Notes under the pieces: generated by a model
Seen by the model: only the letters and a program-made list of their open reading frames with translations
Database searches by the model: none
Told to the model about the DNA's origin: nothing
Translations under genes and position numbers: made by a program
In this document: positions 1 through 8,319 of the stretch, piece after piece
How the letters are laid out: each line of letters starts with the position of its first letter
Position numbering within the stretch: position 1 is the first letter of the stretch
Origin: Nitrospira sp.
GTDB lineage: Bacteria > Nitrospirota > Nitrospiria > Nitrospirales > Nitrospiraceae
DNA length: 64,000 nucleotides
Reading direction: 5' to 3'
Assembly (NCBI GenBank): GCA_024331125.1
Contig: JANDJI010000002.1
Span: 434,001-498,000 of the forward strand

Positions 1-1
1 T

Positions 2-439
2 TCAAGGCGCTTCGAGACCGTCCGCATCTTGGCCGGGGAGGGGATCGCCGTCGGCGTTTCACTGGCGCCGATCATACCCGGCTTGAACGAAAGAGATATT
101 CCCGAGCTGCTGGAGCGAGCGCGAGAGGCGGGAGCCCGCACCGCGTTCGCTACGTTGCTGCGGCTGAGCGGGAACGTGGAAACCGTGTTTCTGGAGCGGA
201 TGAGCGAACTGTTCCCGGATCGCGTCGGGAAAATCGTCAACCGGCTGCGGGACGTGAGGGGCGGATCGCTCAACGAGAGCGAATTTTTCAAGCGGCAGGC
301 GGGGACGGGCGTCTATTGGGAGATGATCGAGCGATTGTTCGACGTGGCGAGACGGCGAGCGGGATTCTCCGATGATGATTCGGGCCCGATCCCGGATACG
401 TTCCGGCGACCGGGATGCGAGCAGGGGTCCTTGTTCTGA
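2..439 (+). CDS. Radical SAM protein, C-terminal fragment (PA0069/SplB-like family)
   Basis: The window opens inside this gene; 145 residues are visible, reading in frame from base 2. The segment around 'GVSLAPIIPGLNE' followed by a region rich in charged residues and 'GVYWEMIERLF' matches the C-terminal part of the PA0069-type radical SAM proteins, which resemble spore photoproduct lyase. The CxxxCxxC cluster motif must lie upstream, outside the window, so it cannot be checked. The substrate of this family is not firmly known. It converges on the skp gene. Confidence 0.7.
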   Translation, partial: SRRFETVRILAGEGIAVGVSLAPIIPGLNERDIPELLERAREAGARTAFATLLRLSGNVETVFLERMSELFPDRVGKIVNRLRDVRGGSLNESEFFKRQAGTGVYWEMIERLFDVARRRAGFSDDDSGPIPDTFRRPGCEQGSLF

Positions 440-470
440 TCGAAGCCGGCGTCAGGATAAGCCGGAGGAA

Positions 471-499
471 GATCCGGTTCTCACGCGGAACACCGGATC
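471..499. terminator. Possible bidirectional terminator hairpin
   Basis: Bases 471-478 (GATCCGGT) and 492-499 (ACCGGATC) are perfect 8-base complements around a 13-base loop, followed by GTGATCGATTTTA. They lie between the convergent radical SAM and skp genes. The T-run is short, so this is a weak call. Confidence 0.35.
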
Positions 500-509
500 G
501 TGATCGATT

Positions 510-1061
510 TTACTTGTTGGTCAGATCAAACTCCTTGACCACTTGCTCCGTGAGATCGATGGCGTCTTTATTATAGATGACGATCTTCATCGTCTGCTCG
601 CTGCCCTTGTCCAAGACGAGGGAAAACCCGCCTTTTTCGGCAACGGTTTTGGTCGCCGCCATGATTTTTTTCATGTAATCGTCGACCAGTTCTTTTTGCT
701 TTCGCTGGAGCTCTTGATTGAACTCCTGCGCGCGCTTTTGATAATCCTGCACCTTGGTCCGAAACTGCGTTTCTTTCTCCCGTTTTTCGGTTTCGCTCAT
801 CTTGGCCGCTTGCTCGCGAAGCTGCTTTTCGGTGTTGCGCAGCTCTTCTTCATCTTTAGCCAACAGCTTTTGCCGAATAGACACATATTCCTTTAATCCT
901 TCCAGCGCCCGTTTGCCCGCCTTGGATTTCTCCAGCACGATTTGGGGATCCACGACGCCCATCTTGAAGTCTTCGGCCGCCCAAGCAGGTGAAACGAAAG
1001 CCGTAAGCGGGAGGAGAAGCAGCGATGTCACAAGAACACGTTGGAACGAGGGGATTCGCAT
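510..1061 (-). CDS. skp: Periplasmic chaperone, OmpH/Skp family
   Basis: 183 residues with a signal peptide ending near 'SPAWA|AED', followed by the OmpH/Skp pattern: a start strand ('MGVVDPQIVLEKS'), a long charged coiled coil (about residues 45-125) and a closing strand ('FSLVLDKGS'). Skp trimers hold unfolded outer membrane proteins in the periplasm on the way to the Bam complex. The ATG at 1061 is preferred over one 18 bases upstream because it has AAGGAG about seven bases ahead. It stands alone, with its own promoter, rather than in the bamA-lpxD cluster where it is often found. Confidence 0.88.
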   Translation of the reverse strand: MRIPSFQRVLVTSLLLLPLTAFVSPAWAAEDFKMGVVDPQIVLEKSKAGKRALEGLKEYVSIRQKLLAKDEEELRNTEKQLREQAAKMSETEKREKETQFRTKVQDYQKRAQEFNQELQRKQKELVDDYMKKIMAATKTVAEKGGFSLVLDKGSEQTMKIVIYNKDAIDLTEQVVKEFDLTNK

Positions 1062-1112
1062 TGGAACTCCTTCTTTCAAGGTATCGGCATGGGTTGAATC
1101 AAAGCGGGGGGC

Positions 1113-1141
1113 AGAATAGCTTTGCGGTCCCGGTCTGTCAA
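1113..1141 (-). promoter_or_regulatory. Sigma-70-type promoter for skp
   Basis: On the minus strand TTGACA (1141-1136) is separated by exactly 17 bases from TATTCT (1118-1113). The -35 is a perfect match and the -10 matches 4 of 6. The predicted transcript start is about 45 bases before the skp ATG. Confidence 0.7.
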
Positions 1142-1152
1142 GTAAATGGGGG

Positions 1153-1563
1153 CTACCATGAATCGAAGCTCAGGGGCTCTTCGCCGATCAGCGCGTCGAC
1201 TCCATGCGCCCATTTCAGACGACGGGCAACGGCCCGCAAGGTCCGCTCATCCACGAGGTCCGGGGCAAAGGGGTCGCTGATTGTTTTGAATCGTTCCGTC
1301 GAGAGGACCGGCTTATAGCCCAGTTCTTTCATGGCAAGCGCGAGGAGATTGAGTTGCGTGATACGGGAGGCTTGATTCAAGACGGCCAACGCAGCCTCCG
1401 GCGAGGTTCCCGCCGAGCCGGTGTTTTGTAAGAATTCAATGGCACGCTTCTTCAACTCGGCGCGTTGCGCGTCCGTCAACGTCGGCAGCATCAGCTCGAC
1501 CAGCAAAGCATTCGTGGACCCAGCAAACGACGGCAGACCGAAAAGCCGGCGAAACAATCTCAT
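1153..1563 (-). CDS. Hypothetical protein, 136 residues
   Basis: I do not recognise the family. The frame stays open far upstream, but that extension is Arg/Pro/Ser-rich and not protein-like, so I start at the ATG at 1563 ('MRLFRRLFGLPS'). The product looks soluble and helical: 'LTDAQRAELKKRAIEFLQ' and 'EAALAVLNQASRITQLN' are amphipathic, and the C-terminus is acidic-aromatic. There is no signal peptide. It lies in a run of small minus-strand genes of unknown function. Confidence 0.5.
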   Translation of the reverse strand: MRLFRRLFGLPSFAGSTNALLVELMLPTLTDAQRAELKKRAIEFLQNTGSAGTSPEAALAVLNQASRITQLNLLALAMKELGYKPVLSTERFKTISDPFAPDLVDERTLRAVARRLKWAHGVDALIGEEPLSFDSW

Positions 1564-1769
1564 CCAATTCCCGTTATTTCGAGCCGAAACGCCGCCGCGA
1601 CCGTTTAGGAACAGGCTGTCCTGTATGGACAGCGTCGGGCAGCATGATGAGACAACCGCCCGCAAGTCTACTGAAAATCGACACGGTTTTCCAGCCTGAC
1701 GTCGGGGAGAACACCCGCAATTTTGGCGACCCGATGGGTGACAGCAGCGCCGAGGCTGCGCACGTGCCG

Positions 1770-2363
1770 TTACGTTGAGAGATAGGCGCGTACTTCGGCG
1801 TGCCGCGCCGTGTTGTCCTCGTTGAACACACTGGCCCGGACATAGGGCCCCAGAACCGGCGTTCTCAAGATATGAGCCAGATCGATTCCGCCGATTCGAG
1901 GGAGACCGCCGGTCGTCGTCAAATCGCTCGTTTCGCATTGGATCGTCTTGTGGCTTAGGGTTCCAGGTTCGAAATAGCCGTCGAAATTGAAAAAGAAACT
2001 GGTTTCTCCAACCACTCCGACGCCGGATACGAAAGGATGAAGCGAGAAACTCAATTCAAGGGTGAATCCACGCTGAGTCGTACCGTTGAGAGGGTCGGAA
2101 ATGACATAGGCGTTGATGGTGCGATAACCGTCAACGTTGATCATTTGATACCCGACTTCTGTACGGCCGGCCACCTCGGTCTTTGGCAGCAGCGTGACGA
2201 TTTTGGTGCACGCCCTTTGACACCCCTTGACGAAAGTCTGCGGCTTGAGCAGCCCTTTGATGGCCGAATGATCGGGTTCCAGTAGGAAGTAGTTGAAATC
2301 CGGTCGACGGGTATGGATCTGTTTTACAAGTTTTGGTTTGTTTGCGGACGGTTTTGCTGCCAT
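1770..2363 (-). CDS. Hypothetical protein, 197 residues
   Basis: I do not recognise the family. The start is well supported: AAGGAGTGTGAC precedes the ATG at 2363. The N-terminus is very basic (Lys-rich over the first 20 residues) and the rest alternates short hydrophobic and polar stretches typical of a beta-sandwich ('FTLELSFSLHPFVSG', 'TSFFFNFDGYF'). There is no signal peptide or membrane segment. Given the Pvc16-like gene about 900 bases upstream on the same strand it could be a structural protein, but that is only position-based. Confidence 0.6.
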   Translation of the reverse strand: MAAKPSANKPKLVKQIHTRRPDFNYFLLEPDHSAIKGLLKPQTFVKGCQRACTKIVTLLPKTEVAGRTEVGYQMINVDGYRTINAYVISDPLNGTTQRGFTLELSFSLHPFVSGVGVVGETSFFFNFDGYFEPGTLSHKTIQCETSDLTTTGGLPRIGGIDLAHILRTPVLGPYVRASVFNEDNTARHAEVRAYLST

Positions 2364-2405
2364 GTCACACTCCTTTCTGGTGATGAGGGGCAGAGTCGCA
2401 CATCG

Positions 2406-2735
2406 TCAACGTCCTCGTCTAGCCGCCACGGCGAAGTGAAAAAAATAGCGATCCAGCGAAGCCCAGTCGCTGCCGTAGAGCGTTCCGCCATGCATGGCGT
2501 CGCACAAGAGTTCGCGCGCGCGGGTCAATTCTTTGCGGCGGCCTTTCCATCTGGGATCCGTGATCGTCAAATCCAACAGTTCAAGGGCTCGGACAAAGGC
2601 CTGTTCGCAACGATCCCGATCCGATTCATACCAGCGGCCGGCGCGGGCCACCTCGCTGCCGACGTTGGCCAGTTGCTCCAAGAGAGAAAGTGAATGCCAG
2701 CGTCCTGCTGCCAATTGTGTATGAATGGGCGTCAT
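2406..2735 (-). CDS. Hypothetical protein, 109 residues, paired with DUF5674
   Basis: Small, helical, Arg-rich protein without signal peptide. It contains 'ELLDLTITDP' and a run resembling 'RRKELTRARELLCDAMHGG', ending in aromatic residues. I cannot assign a function. It starts 8 bases after the stop of the DUF5674 gene and is almost certainly co-transcribed with it, so the two may act together. Confidence 0.65.
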   Translation of the reverse strand: MTPIHTQLAAGRWHSLSLLEQLANVGSEVARAGRWYESDRDRCEQAFVRALELLDLTITDPRWKGRRKELTRARELLCDAMHGGTLYGSDWASLDRYFFHFAVAARRGR

Positions 2736-2743
2736 GAGAGGCG

Positions 2744-3091
2744 TCAGTCCGGCACCAACCGACGGATGATCGTTACAATGGCATCGCGAATCGTCGCATT
2801 TTCCACGAACCGCGACCGATTACTTTGAGCAGGGCGTATGTTGATCATCGAGTCGAACTCGATCCATTCCGAAGGCGGTTGTTCCGGATAGAGATTGACG
2901 CCCCACAGGTTCTCCTGGCGCGATCCGTTCTCCAACAATACCGTTTCCTCATCAGCGTGCAGCTCGCCGCCGATCGCCATGACTCCCCGCTCGACATCGA
3001 CGACGGCCTTGACCATGTCGCCGAACTGTTGAGCGGCGATGGTTCGGAGTTCTTCCTTGGTGATCGCGTCACGGATGATTCGGATGTCCAT
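2744..3091 (-). CDS. DUF5674 family protein
   Basis: 115 residues matching DUF5674 along the whole length as I remember the family: 'MVKAVVDVERGVMAIGGE', 'LHADEE', 'WGVNLYP', 'IEFDSMINIRP' and 'QSNRSRFVE'. No biochemical role is known to me. It is a compact cytoplasmic alpha/beta protein of usual family length. The downstream gene at 2406-2735 follows within 8 bases. Confidence 0.8.
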   Translation of the reverse strand: MDIRIIRDAITKEELRTIAAQQFGDMVKAVVDVERGVMAIGGELHADEETVLLENGSRQENLWGVNLYPEQPPSEWIEFDSMINIRPAQSNRSRFVENATIRDAIVTIIRRLVPD

Positions 3092-3219
3092 GGGTTCTCG
3101 ATAGGAAACTGCTTGCGTGGCCCTGGTCGAGCGAAAACACGATCGCGGAAGATTCTTGTGTTTGTCAAGCGCTCAGTATGGAGTCCCTCCGACGAGACCC
3201 CTTCGTTCCGGCAATCAAG

Positions 3220-3657
3220 TTATGAGTGAGGCAAGACCGTGCATCGTGCCACGTAGGCGCTGGACAAACTCAGACAAATGCCCGCCGCGGTGAACAATGC
3301 CCCCAGATGATCCGGCGCCAGGGCCTCCGATACAATCTGGACCGGTGTATCGCTGACTTGCATGATCGGAGATTGGGCAAGGATCGTTTGAGCCAAGGTC
3401 AAAGCGTGAACAGCGTCCTCGGAGGCTTTGTTGGAGACCAGCAGAAAGCGAAGTTCGAGGACGATCGGCGTCGGGGCTGAAAGGGTGGGGGCGGAGCCGC
3501 CGACCGGTGCCGAGCGTGGACTTGAGCCAGGAGTCAGTTGCCAGGGCCACAGAGCAAGGTCAGAGTCGTCGCCCGGTGCGCCTAGCTTGACCGACAATCC
3601 GTGATCGCGCAATCGCCGACAGAGTTGCTTCAGAGCGGCGGCCAGAGCGCTCGTCAC
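3220..3657 (-). CDS. DUF4255 / Pvc16-N-like protein
   Basis: 145 residues, GTG start preceded by AAAGGTG. The pattern resembles the DUF4255 (Pvc16 N-terminal) family of contractile injection systems: 'LALWPWQLTPG' for the usual 'lnLFLYqvtpN', a strand 'PIVLELRFLLVSN', the helix 'DAVHALTLAQTILAQSP', and 'QIVSEALAPDHLGALF' followed by 'LSSAYVARCTVL'. In phage-tail-like particles this protein caps the inner tube end. Here no sheath, tube or baseplate gene is nearby, so it is an orphan and its role is open. Confidence 0.6.
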   Translation of the reverse strand: MTSALAAALKQLCRRLRDHGLSVKLGAPGDDSDLALWPWQLTPGSSPRSAPVGGSAPTLSAPTPIVLELRFLLVSNKASEDAVHALTLAQTILAQSPIMQVSDTPVQIVSEALAPDHLGALFTAAGICLSLSSAYVARCTVLPHS

Positions 3658-3737
3658 ATCAACACCTTTTGATTCTGTGGTCTCTTTGTCCCGATGGTCT
3701 CACGATTTGTCCTTCAAACATCGCAAGCATCGCCTGA

Positions 3738-5099
3738 TCACCGAAGGCTGTTCTTGTAGATCGTACCGTCCTTCATGATCACCACGAAATTTCTTTCCGG
3801 ATCCGCGATTAATTCGAGATTGTCCAGCGGGTTGCCGTTCACAAGCAACAGATCGGCCATGGCTCCTTCTTCCACCACCCCGAGCTTGCCCGGATAGGGG
3901 TTGCGGGGGCCGGAGCGCGCCAGCAATTCGGCGTTGGTGCCGGTGGCCATCCGCAGGATTTCGGCTGGATTGTACCAGCGGGTGAGAGTGGTGAGGATGG
4001 CGTTTTGCTTCGACGTTCGTGCCGGGTCGAACAGAATGTCCGTGCCCCAGGCAACCTTGAGTTTGTATTGCTTCGCCAATCGATAGGCTCGATCGGTGCC
4101 GGCGTGCATCTCGCGCTGCTTGGCGCGTTGGAGTGTGCCATCGGGATAGGGATTGGAAAACTCATTGTCGAGGAACGCCTGAAGGACCAACCAGATGCCT
4201 TTCTCGGCCATTAATCGAGCCGTGTCCTCGTCCATCAATTGACCATGCTCGATCACCTGGACACCGCCCGCGATTGCCGTCCGGATGGCGCGGGGCGTGT
4301 AAGCATGGACAGTGACGTATGTGCCCCAGTTTTCCGCCGCCTCCACGGCGGAGCGGAATTCCGCCTCGGTGTATTGGCTCACATCGATGGGGTCATAGTG
4401 AGATGCCACGCCCCCACCGGCCGCCAGCTTGATTTGACTGGCGCCCAGCATCAGTTGTTCGCGCACGCGTTTCCGGACCTCGTCGGGGCCGTCGGCGATG
4501 ATGCCGCCGTTTAAGATTTCGCCGCGACCGAGTGGGGCGTTCCTTTGAGCCGGCACCTCGTGGGAGAGGCGGAAATCCCCATGCCCGCCGGTTTGTGAAA
4601 TGATGGCACCGGACGGCCAGATACGCGGGCCGGCGATGATGCCTTCGTCGATGGCTCGCTTGAGACCGAACGACGGCCCCCCAAGATCGCGGACGCTGGT
4701 GAAACCCCGCAACAGAGTGGCCGTCGCCTCTTTGCCGGCCACCAGGTTGAGATAGCCGACGTCGGCGGTGAGCAGCGTTTGCATCGGCACGGCCGCCATC
4801 ATCGTATGCCAATGGGCGTCGATCAAGCCCGGCATGAGCGTTCGGCCGCCACCCCGAATGACGAGTGTATCGGCGCGGCGGTCGGTTGCGATCGGTGTCG
4901 ACGAAATCTTCTCGATTCGGTTGCCGCGTACCAAGACGTGGGATGGCGCCGACAGCCGATCGCTCTTGCCGTCGAAGACGCGGACATTGTCAAACAGGAC
5001 CGTGCGGGGCGGAAGCTCCTGGGCTGCTGCCTTGCCGATTGGCAGATGCCAGACGACAAGCAGGATGAGCACGGCTTGAAACAAGAATGAAAAGACCAT
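3738..5099 (-). CDS. Exported metal-dependent amidohydrolase (imidazolonepropionase/prolidase-like)
   Basis: 453 residues. The ATG at 5099 follows AGGAGAGAGAC and opens a signal peptide ending near 'GKAAAQ'; an upstream ATG lacks a binding site. The amidohydrolase metal site is complete: 'DAHWH' (HxH), 'QIKLAAGGG' with the likely bridging Lys, 'TVHAY', 'VIEHGQ' and 'WGTDILFD' with the catalytic Asp. The C-terminal 'GNPLDNLELI' strand is typical of the superfamily. It probably hydrolyses a cyclic amide or dipeptide in the periplasm; the substrate cannot be read from sequence. Confidence 0.85.
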   Translation of the reverse strand: MVFSFLFQAVLILLVVWHLPIGKAAAQELPPRTVLFDNVRVFDGKSDRLSAPSHVLVRGNRIEKISSTPIATDRRADTLVIRGGGRTLMPGLIDAHWHTMMAAVPMQTLLTADVGYLNLVAGKEATATLLRGFTSVRDLGGPSFGLKRAIDEGIIAGPRIWPSGAIISQTGGHGDFRLSHEVPAQRNAPLGRGEILNGGIIADGPDEVRKRVREQLMLGASQIKLAAGGGVASHYDPIDVSQYTEAEFRSAVEAAENWGTYVTVHAYTPRAIRTAIAGGVQVIEHGQLMDEDTARLMAEKGIWLVLQAFLDNEFSNPYPDGTLQRAKQREMHAGTDRAYRLAKQYKLKVAWGTDILFDPARTSKQNAILTTLTRWYNPAEILRMATGTNAELLARSGPRNPYPGKLGVVEEGAMADLLLVNGNPLDNLELIADPERNFVVIMKDGTIYKNSLR

Positions 5100-5164
5100 G
5101 TCTCTCTCCTGATTGTTTAAGAGGCGCAGTTTATGGGGTTGCTGAGAGACAAATTTATCTGATT

Positions 5165-5401
5165 TCATCCTCTGTTCATCGTTCGGTGCCGAGCAATGAT
5201 GAACCAGCGAACGGCGAGAGCTCCGATGAGCATCATGCCCACAGCATAATACCAGATGAGGCTCGAATAATTGCTCGGACCTCTCTGTTCATCGTTGGCA
5301 AGGGATACAAGAATCATCACGCCCAGTGTTCCTGCCATGATCCAGAGCGGCCGATGTCGCCACTCAAGCAACGTCATGGTAACGGCCGCACCGATAGCCA
5401 A
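5165..5401 (-). CDS. Small membrane protein, 78 residues
   Basis: Two or three hydrophobic segments are separated by 'NDEQRGPSNYSS', and the C-terminus is basic. The frame starts with TTG; an ATG eight codons in ('MTLLEWRHRP') is an alternative. The composition looks like a real membrane protein and it is placed ahead of the amidohydrolase, but I recognise no family. Confidence 0.4.
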   Translation of the reverse strand: MAIGAAVTMTLLEWRHRPLWIMAGTLGVMILVSLANDEQRGPSNYSSLIWYYAVGMMLIGALAVRWFIIARHRTMNRG

Positions 5402-5812
5402 GTAAGGTTAAGAGCGTCATCGAAAAAGAGGGGCATTTTTTGAGGTCAGTCCATCGAAGGCCGGCATGCACAGACTGCGCGGGCCTCTGTGACCATGTGA
5501 TCAGCAGGAGAGAGTGCCCATGCAAAGATTTTTCAAAAGCCTGAGAACTCGACACTGTCTTGCAAGCGGCTCCGGGCGGTGACCGGCCGCGCGCGGATAA
5601 GGGTGTTGGCTTCCTGTCTGATGTCGAACTTTTTTATTCAGTGCTCCCGGTGGGGAACTACAAGCCCTGCGTGTGGCCGCGGTTGTGATCTCAAAAAACA
5701 ATACCCTCTTTCTCTCCTGACAAGTCTAACAGTGGGCTGGAGTCCCTGTACCGCGTGCGAATGCATTGAAAAAATGGAATATCTCCTTTTTATATCCTTC
5801 TGACGCTCGGCA
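5402..5812. other. Gene-free stretch
   Basis: About 410 bases between a small membrane protein and the broken nuclease gene. The short open frames here have no protein-like composition. I see no convincing promoter, terminator or repeat. Confidence 0.5.
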
Positions 5813-6730
5813 TCATCCTAGGATCTCGTGGATACGGAGGTATATGTTCCCTGTTTCCGAAGCATGGCGCCGTTTACGGAGAAGTAGTTGCACCAAGTCG
5901 ATCCTTCCTTCTAGCACTGCCATGAGGTCGCTGCCATCCATGAGGATCACGAGACGTCGACCAGACGAATGCGCTTTCACCGCGTCTTCTGAGTAGCCAT
6001 TTATCGATAGAAACAGGCCCAGAGCGTTGTCCAACTTGCGGGACAATTTGCCCGCCATTCCATCTAATTCTGCTGCGCCAATTGGTTCCCGCTGCCACTT
6101 TGCTTCAAGCAAGTAGTCGGTCCCTTCAAAACTGAAGGCTCCATCAATCTGCTCGCCAGTTATGCGGAAAGATGCTTTTGGGTCTAGATCAAAAAGCTGA
6201 ACGAGATCTTTAAGCACCTTCTCGAGCCTGGAGCCACGTTTCTGTGGCTCGTCGTTACCGACAAGCATGCGAAACTCCGAGGTGATCTCCCTTAATTTCG
6301 TCTGGACTGCATTTACGCGTAGCAACCGTTGATGAGCGGCCAGACGTCTCCGTTCTGCTTCTTTTTCCTCTTCTCTTAATCTCCTTGAAGCCGACCATCT
6401 GCTTGCGCAGTGCGGTCACGGACTTCTTTGCGGCATCGGCCTTTTGCTTTCCTTCCTCTAGTCGCTCAAGATGGGAGAAATCATCCACGCGCGAGACTTC
6501 GTCCATAAGACAAATCAAGTCTCGTTGATATACATCTTCGTTCCGTGCGAGATGGTCGATCAGTGTCGCGACGATATTCGCCTGTAGTCCTCCCAGTTTA
6601 ATCGGGCTAATACCGCGTGATCGGAGAGAGTGTGTAACAAGAAACTCCGCAATTCACTCTTGGACCAGTAGACATTCGTCAGGGCGTCTTTCAGACACTG
6701 AATCGCAGCCGGAGCAATCTTCTTCGCCAT
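5813..6730 (-). pseudogene. PD-(D/E)XK restriction-endonuclease-like gene, two frameshifts
   Basis: Reading from the ATG at 6730 gives 'KDALTNVYWSKSELRSFLLHTLSD...LARLNWEDYRR', then a stop. The continuation ('NIVATLIDHLARNEDVYQRD', 'DDFSHLERLEEGK') is in another frame from about 6577. Near 6380-6385 the reading returns to the first frame ('LREEEKEAERRRLAAHQ') and runs to the end. The C-terminal part has 'QIDGAF' and 'YLLEAKW', the D...ExK core of Mrr/PD-(D/E)XK nucleases, then 'ELDGMAGKLSRKLDNALG'. As written no intact protein can be made, although the reading frames at both ends agree. Decay or two sequencing errors are both possible. Confidence 0.75.
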
Positions 6731-7075
6731 GTGAGGTTACCACCTGTTACAGGCTATCCAATCATACTTCAACGGTCCCAATCATTGCTGCAACTCAAGC
6801 AATGACTACTTCATAATCATCCATAATCCACAGGTAACTGTGCGGTGTATCTCGCCTTGAATCGTCTCTGTGACCGGCAAACACGTCCGCAATATTCTTC
6901 CTCTGTGTGACGTTGTCAAGACGCCGTGGGCCAAGATAAACAGCAAAGTCGCCGTAGTGCCTCCAGAGATTGCCCCGAGATATACCTGCCTTCAACCCTC
7001 TTGCTTGACCTTCGTTTCCGGCGGCCCCTATAATTCTGTGACGACGTGGTGCAACACCCTGATTCACCGAACAAA
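6731..7075. other. Intergenic region ahead of moaC
   Basis: About 345 bases. A minus-strand frame at 6795-7067 (90 codons) is open but not clearly protein-like and has no binding site. Any promoter for the moa genes should be here; I could not pick one with confidence, nor fold a molybdenum-cofactor riboswitch by eye. Confidence 0.4.
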
Positions 7076-7588
7076 ATGGCCGAATTCACTCACTTTAACG
7101 AGGCTGGTCGCGCCCGGATGGTCGATGTGACCGCCAAGGCCTCGACGGAACGGGTCGCCATGGCCCAGGCCAAGATTCTCCTCCGGCCTGAAACCCTTGA
7201 AAAAATTCAACGACGCACGATCGTCAAGGGTGATGTACTGGCGGTCGCCCAAGTGGCCGGGGTGATGGGGGCCAAGCGAACGCCGGACCTTATTCCCATG
7301 TGCCATCCGTTGTTCCTTTCCAGTGTGGACATTGGTTTCGAAGAAGACACGCAACCCAATGTCGACGGCCTCTGCTCGATCAGGATTGTGGCGACCGTCA
7401 AGACCACGGGGCAAACCGGCGTGGAAATGGAAGCGATGACGGCGGTCACGGTTGCGGCGCTGACGATCTACGATATGTGCAAAGCGATTGATCGGGGGAT
7501 GACCGTGACCGATGTCTGCTTGCTTTCGAAGTCCGGCGGCAAGTCCGGGACCTATATCAGAGAAGACCGGGTCAAGGTTAAGGCGTAG
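7076..7588 (+). CDS. moaC: Cyclic pyranopterin monophosphate synthase MoaC
   Basis: 170 residues, start at the ATG of 'MAEFTHFNEAG', which matches the usual MoaC N-terminus. With MoaA it converts GTP into cyclic pyranopterin monophosphate, the first step of molybdenum cofactor synthesis. Family motifs are present: 'KGDVLAVAQVAG', 'IPMCHPL', 'VEMEAMTAV', 'YDMCKA' and 'LLSKSGGKSG', with the catalytic Asp and Lys in 'YDMCKA' and the Lys of the GGKSG loop. The MoaD-MoaE fusion gene begins 5 bases after the stop, so the two are co-transcribed. Confidence 0.95.
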   Translation: MAEFTHFNEAGRARMVDVTAKASTERVAMAQAKILLRPETLEKIQRRTIVKGDVLAVAQVAGVMGAKRTPDLIPMCHPLFLSSVDIGFEEDTQPNVDGLCSIRIVATVKTTGQTGVEMEAMTAVTVAALTIYDMCKAIDRGMTVTDVCLLSKSGGKSGTYIREDRVKVKA

Positions 7589-7593
7589 CGATC

Positions 7594-8301
7594 ATGGTGA
7601 CAGTCAAGTTATTCGGCATGACGAAAATGATGGCCGGGAATCAAGCGACTCTGTCGCTGGATGTGGCCGACGGCCGGTCGGTCAAGGACGTGATCGGCGC
7701 CATCGAGGTCGGTTACCCGGACATCGGAGAGCTGATTCAGAAGAAAAAAGTCTTGGTGTCGGTCAATCAAGAAATCGCACACGAAGACACGGTTGTTCAT
7801 GCCGGGGACGAGATCGCGCTCTTGCCGCCGTTTGCAGGGGGGGCATCCGGTGGAGCTTCGACGGAACAGGATGAGACAAAGGAGTTCGCCAGGGTCCAGC
7901 GCGAGAATTTCTCGATCGACCGGGAGCTGGATCGTGTCCGCCGCCGGTCCACGAGGATCGGGGGCATCGCCACGTTTCTGGGCATTGCCCGGGATTGGTC
8001 GCGGGGCCGGGAAGTGGACCGGATCACGTTTGAACATTATGAAGGCATGGCCCAGAAAAAATTGCGCGCGATCCGCGAACGGGCACTGAAGGATTTCGAC
8101 ATTCTTGAACTGTTGATTGTCCATCGCTACGGCGAGATCGCGATCGGTGAGAATATCGTGCTGATCATTGCGGCGGCGGAGCACCGGGCCGACGCGTTTC
8201 AAGCCTGCAAGTGGGCGATCGACGAGTTGAAGCAAATCACTCCCATCTGGAAACTCGAGCACACGCCACAGGGCGAAGTGTGGGTGGAAGAGCACCCCTG
8301 A
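7594..8301 (+). CDS. MoaD-MoaE fusion, molybdopterin synthase
   Basis: 235 residues with two domains. Residues 1-83 are a ubiquitin-fold MoaD ending 'LLPPFAGG', the site that normally forms the C-terminal thiocarboxylate. After a short Gly/Ala/Ser linker, residues about 97-235 are MoaE ('IGGIATFLGIARDW', 'FEHYEGMA', 'HRYGEIAIGE', 'AAAEHRADAFQACKW', 'PIWKLEHTPQGEVWVE'). Together they put two sulfurs into cyclic pyranopterin monophosphate. In the fusion the Gly-Gly is buried, so either the chain is cut after Gly83 or the chemistry differs. The mycobacterial MoaX fusion is a known precedent that is cleaved. Confidence 0.93.
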   Translation: MVTVKLFGMTKMMAGNQATLSLDVADGRSVKDVIGAIEVGYPDIGELIQKKKVLVSVNQEIAHEDTVVHAGDEIALLPPFAGGASGGASTEQDETKEFARVQRENFSIDRELDRVRRRSTRIGGIATFLGIARDWSRGREVDRITFEHYEGMAQKKLRAIRERALKDFDILELLIVHRYGEIAIGENIVLIIAAAEHRADAFQACKWAIDELKQITPIWKLEHTPQGEVWVEEHP

Positions 8302-8319
8302 GAGGTTGGTGACCGGAAC

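Noticed and set aside
1564..1938. Upstream 125-codon extension of the 136-residue hypothetical protein
   Set aside because: Arg/Ser/Pro/Cys-rich and not protein-like; probably a by-product of high GC.
6795..7067. 90-codon minus-strand frame ahead of moaC
   Set aside because: Arg/Gly-rich without a binding site or recognisable pattern; most likely chance.
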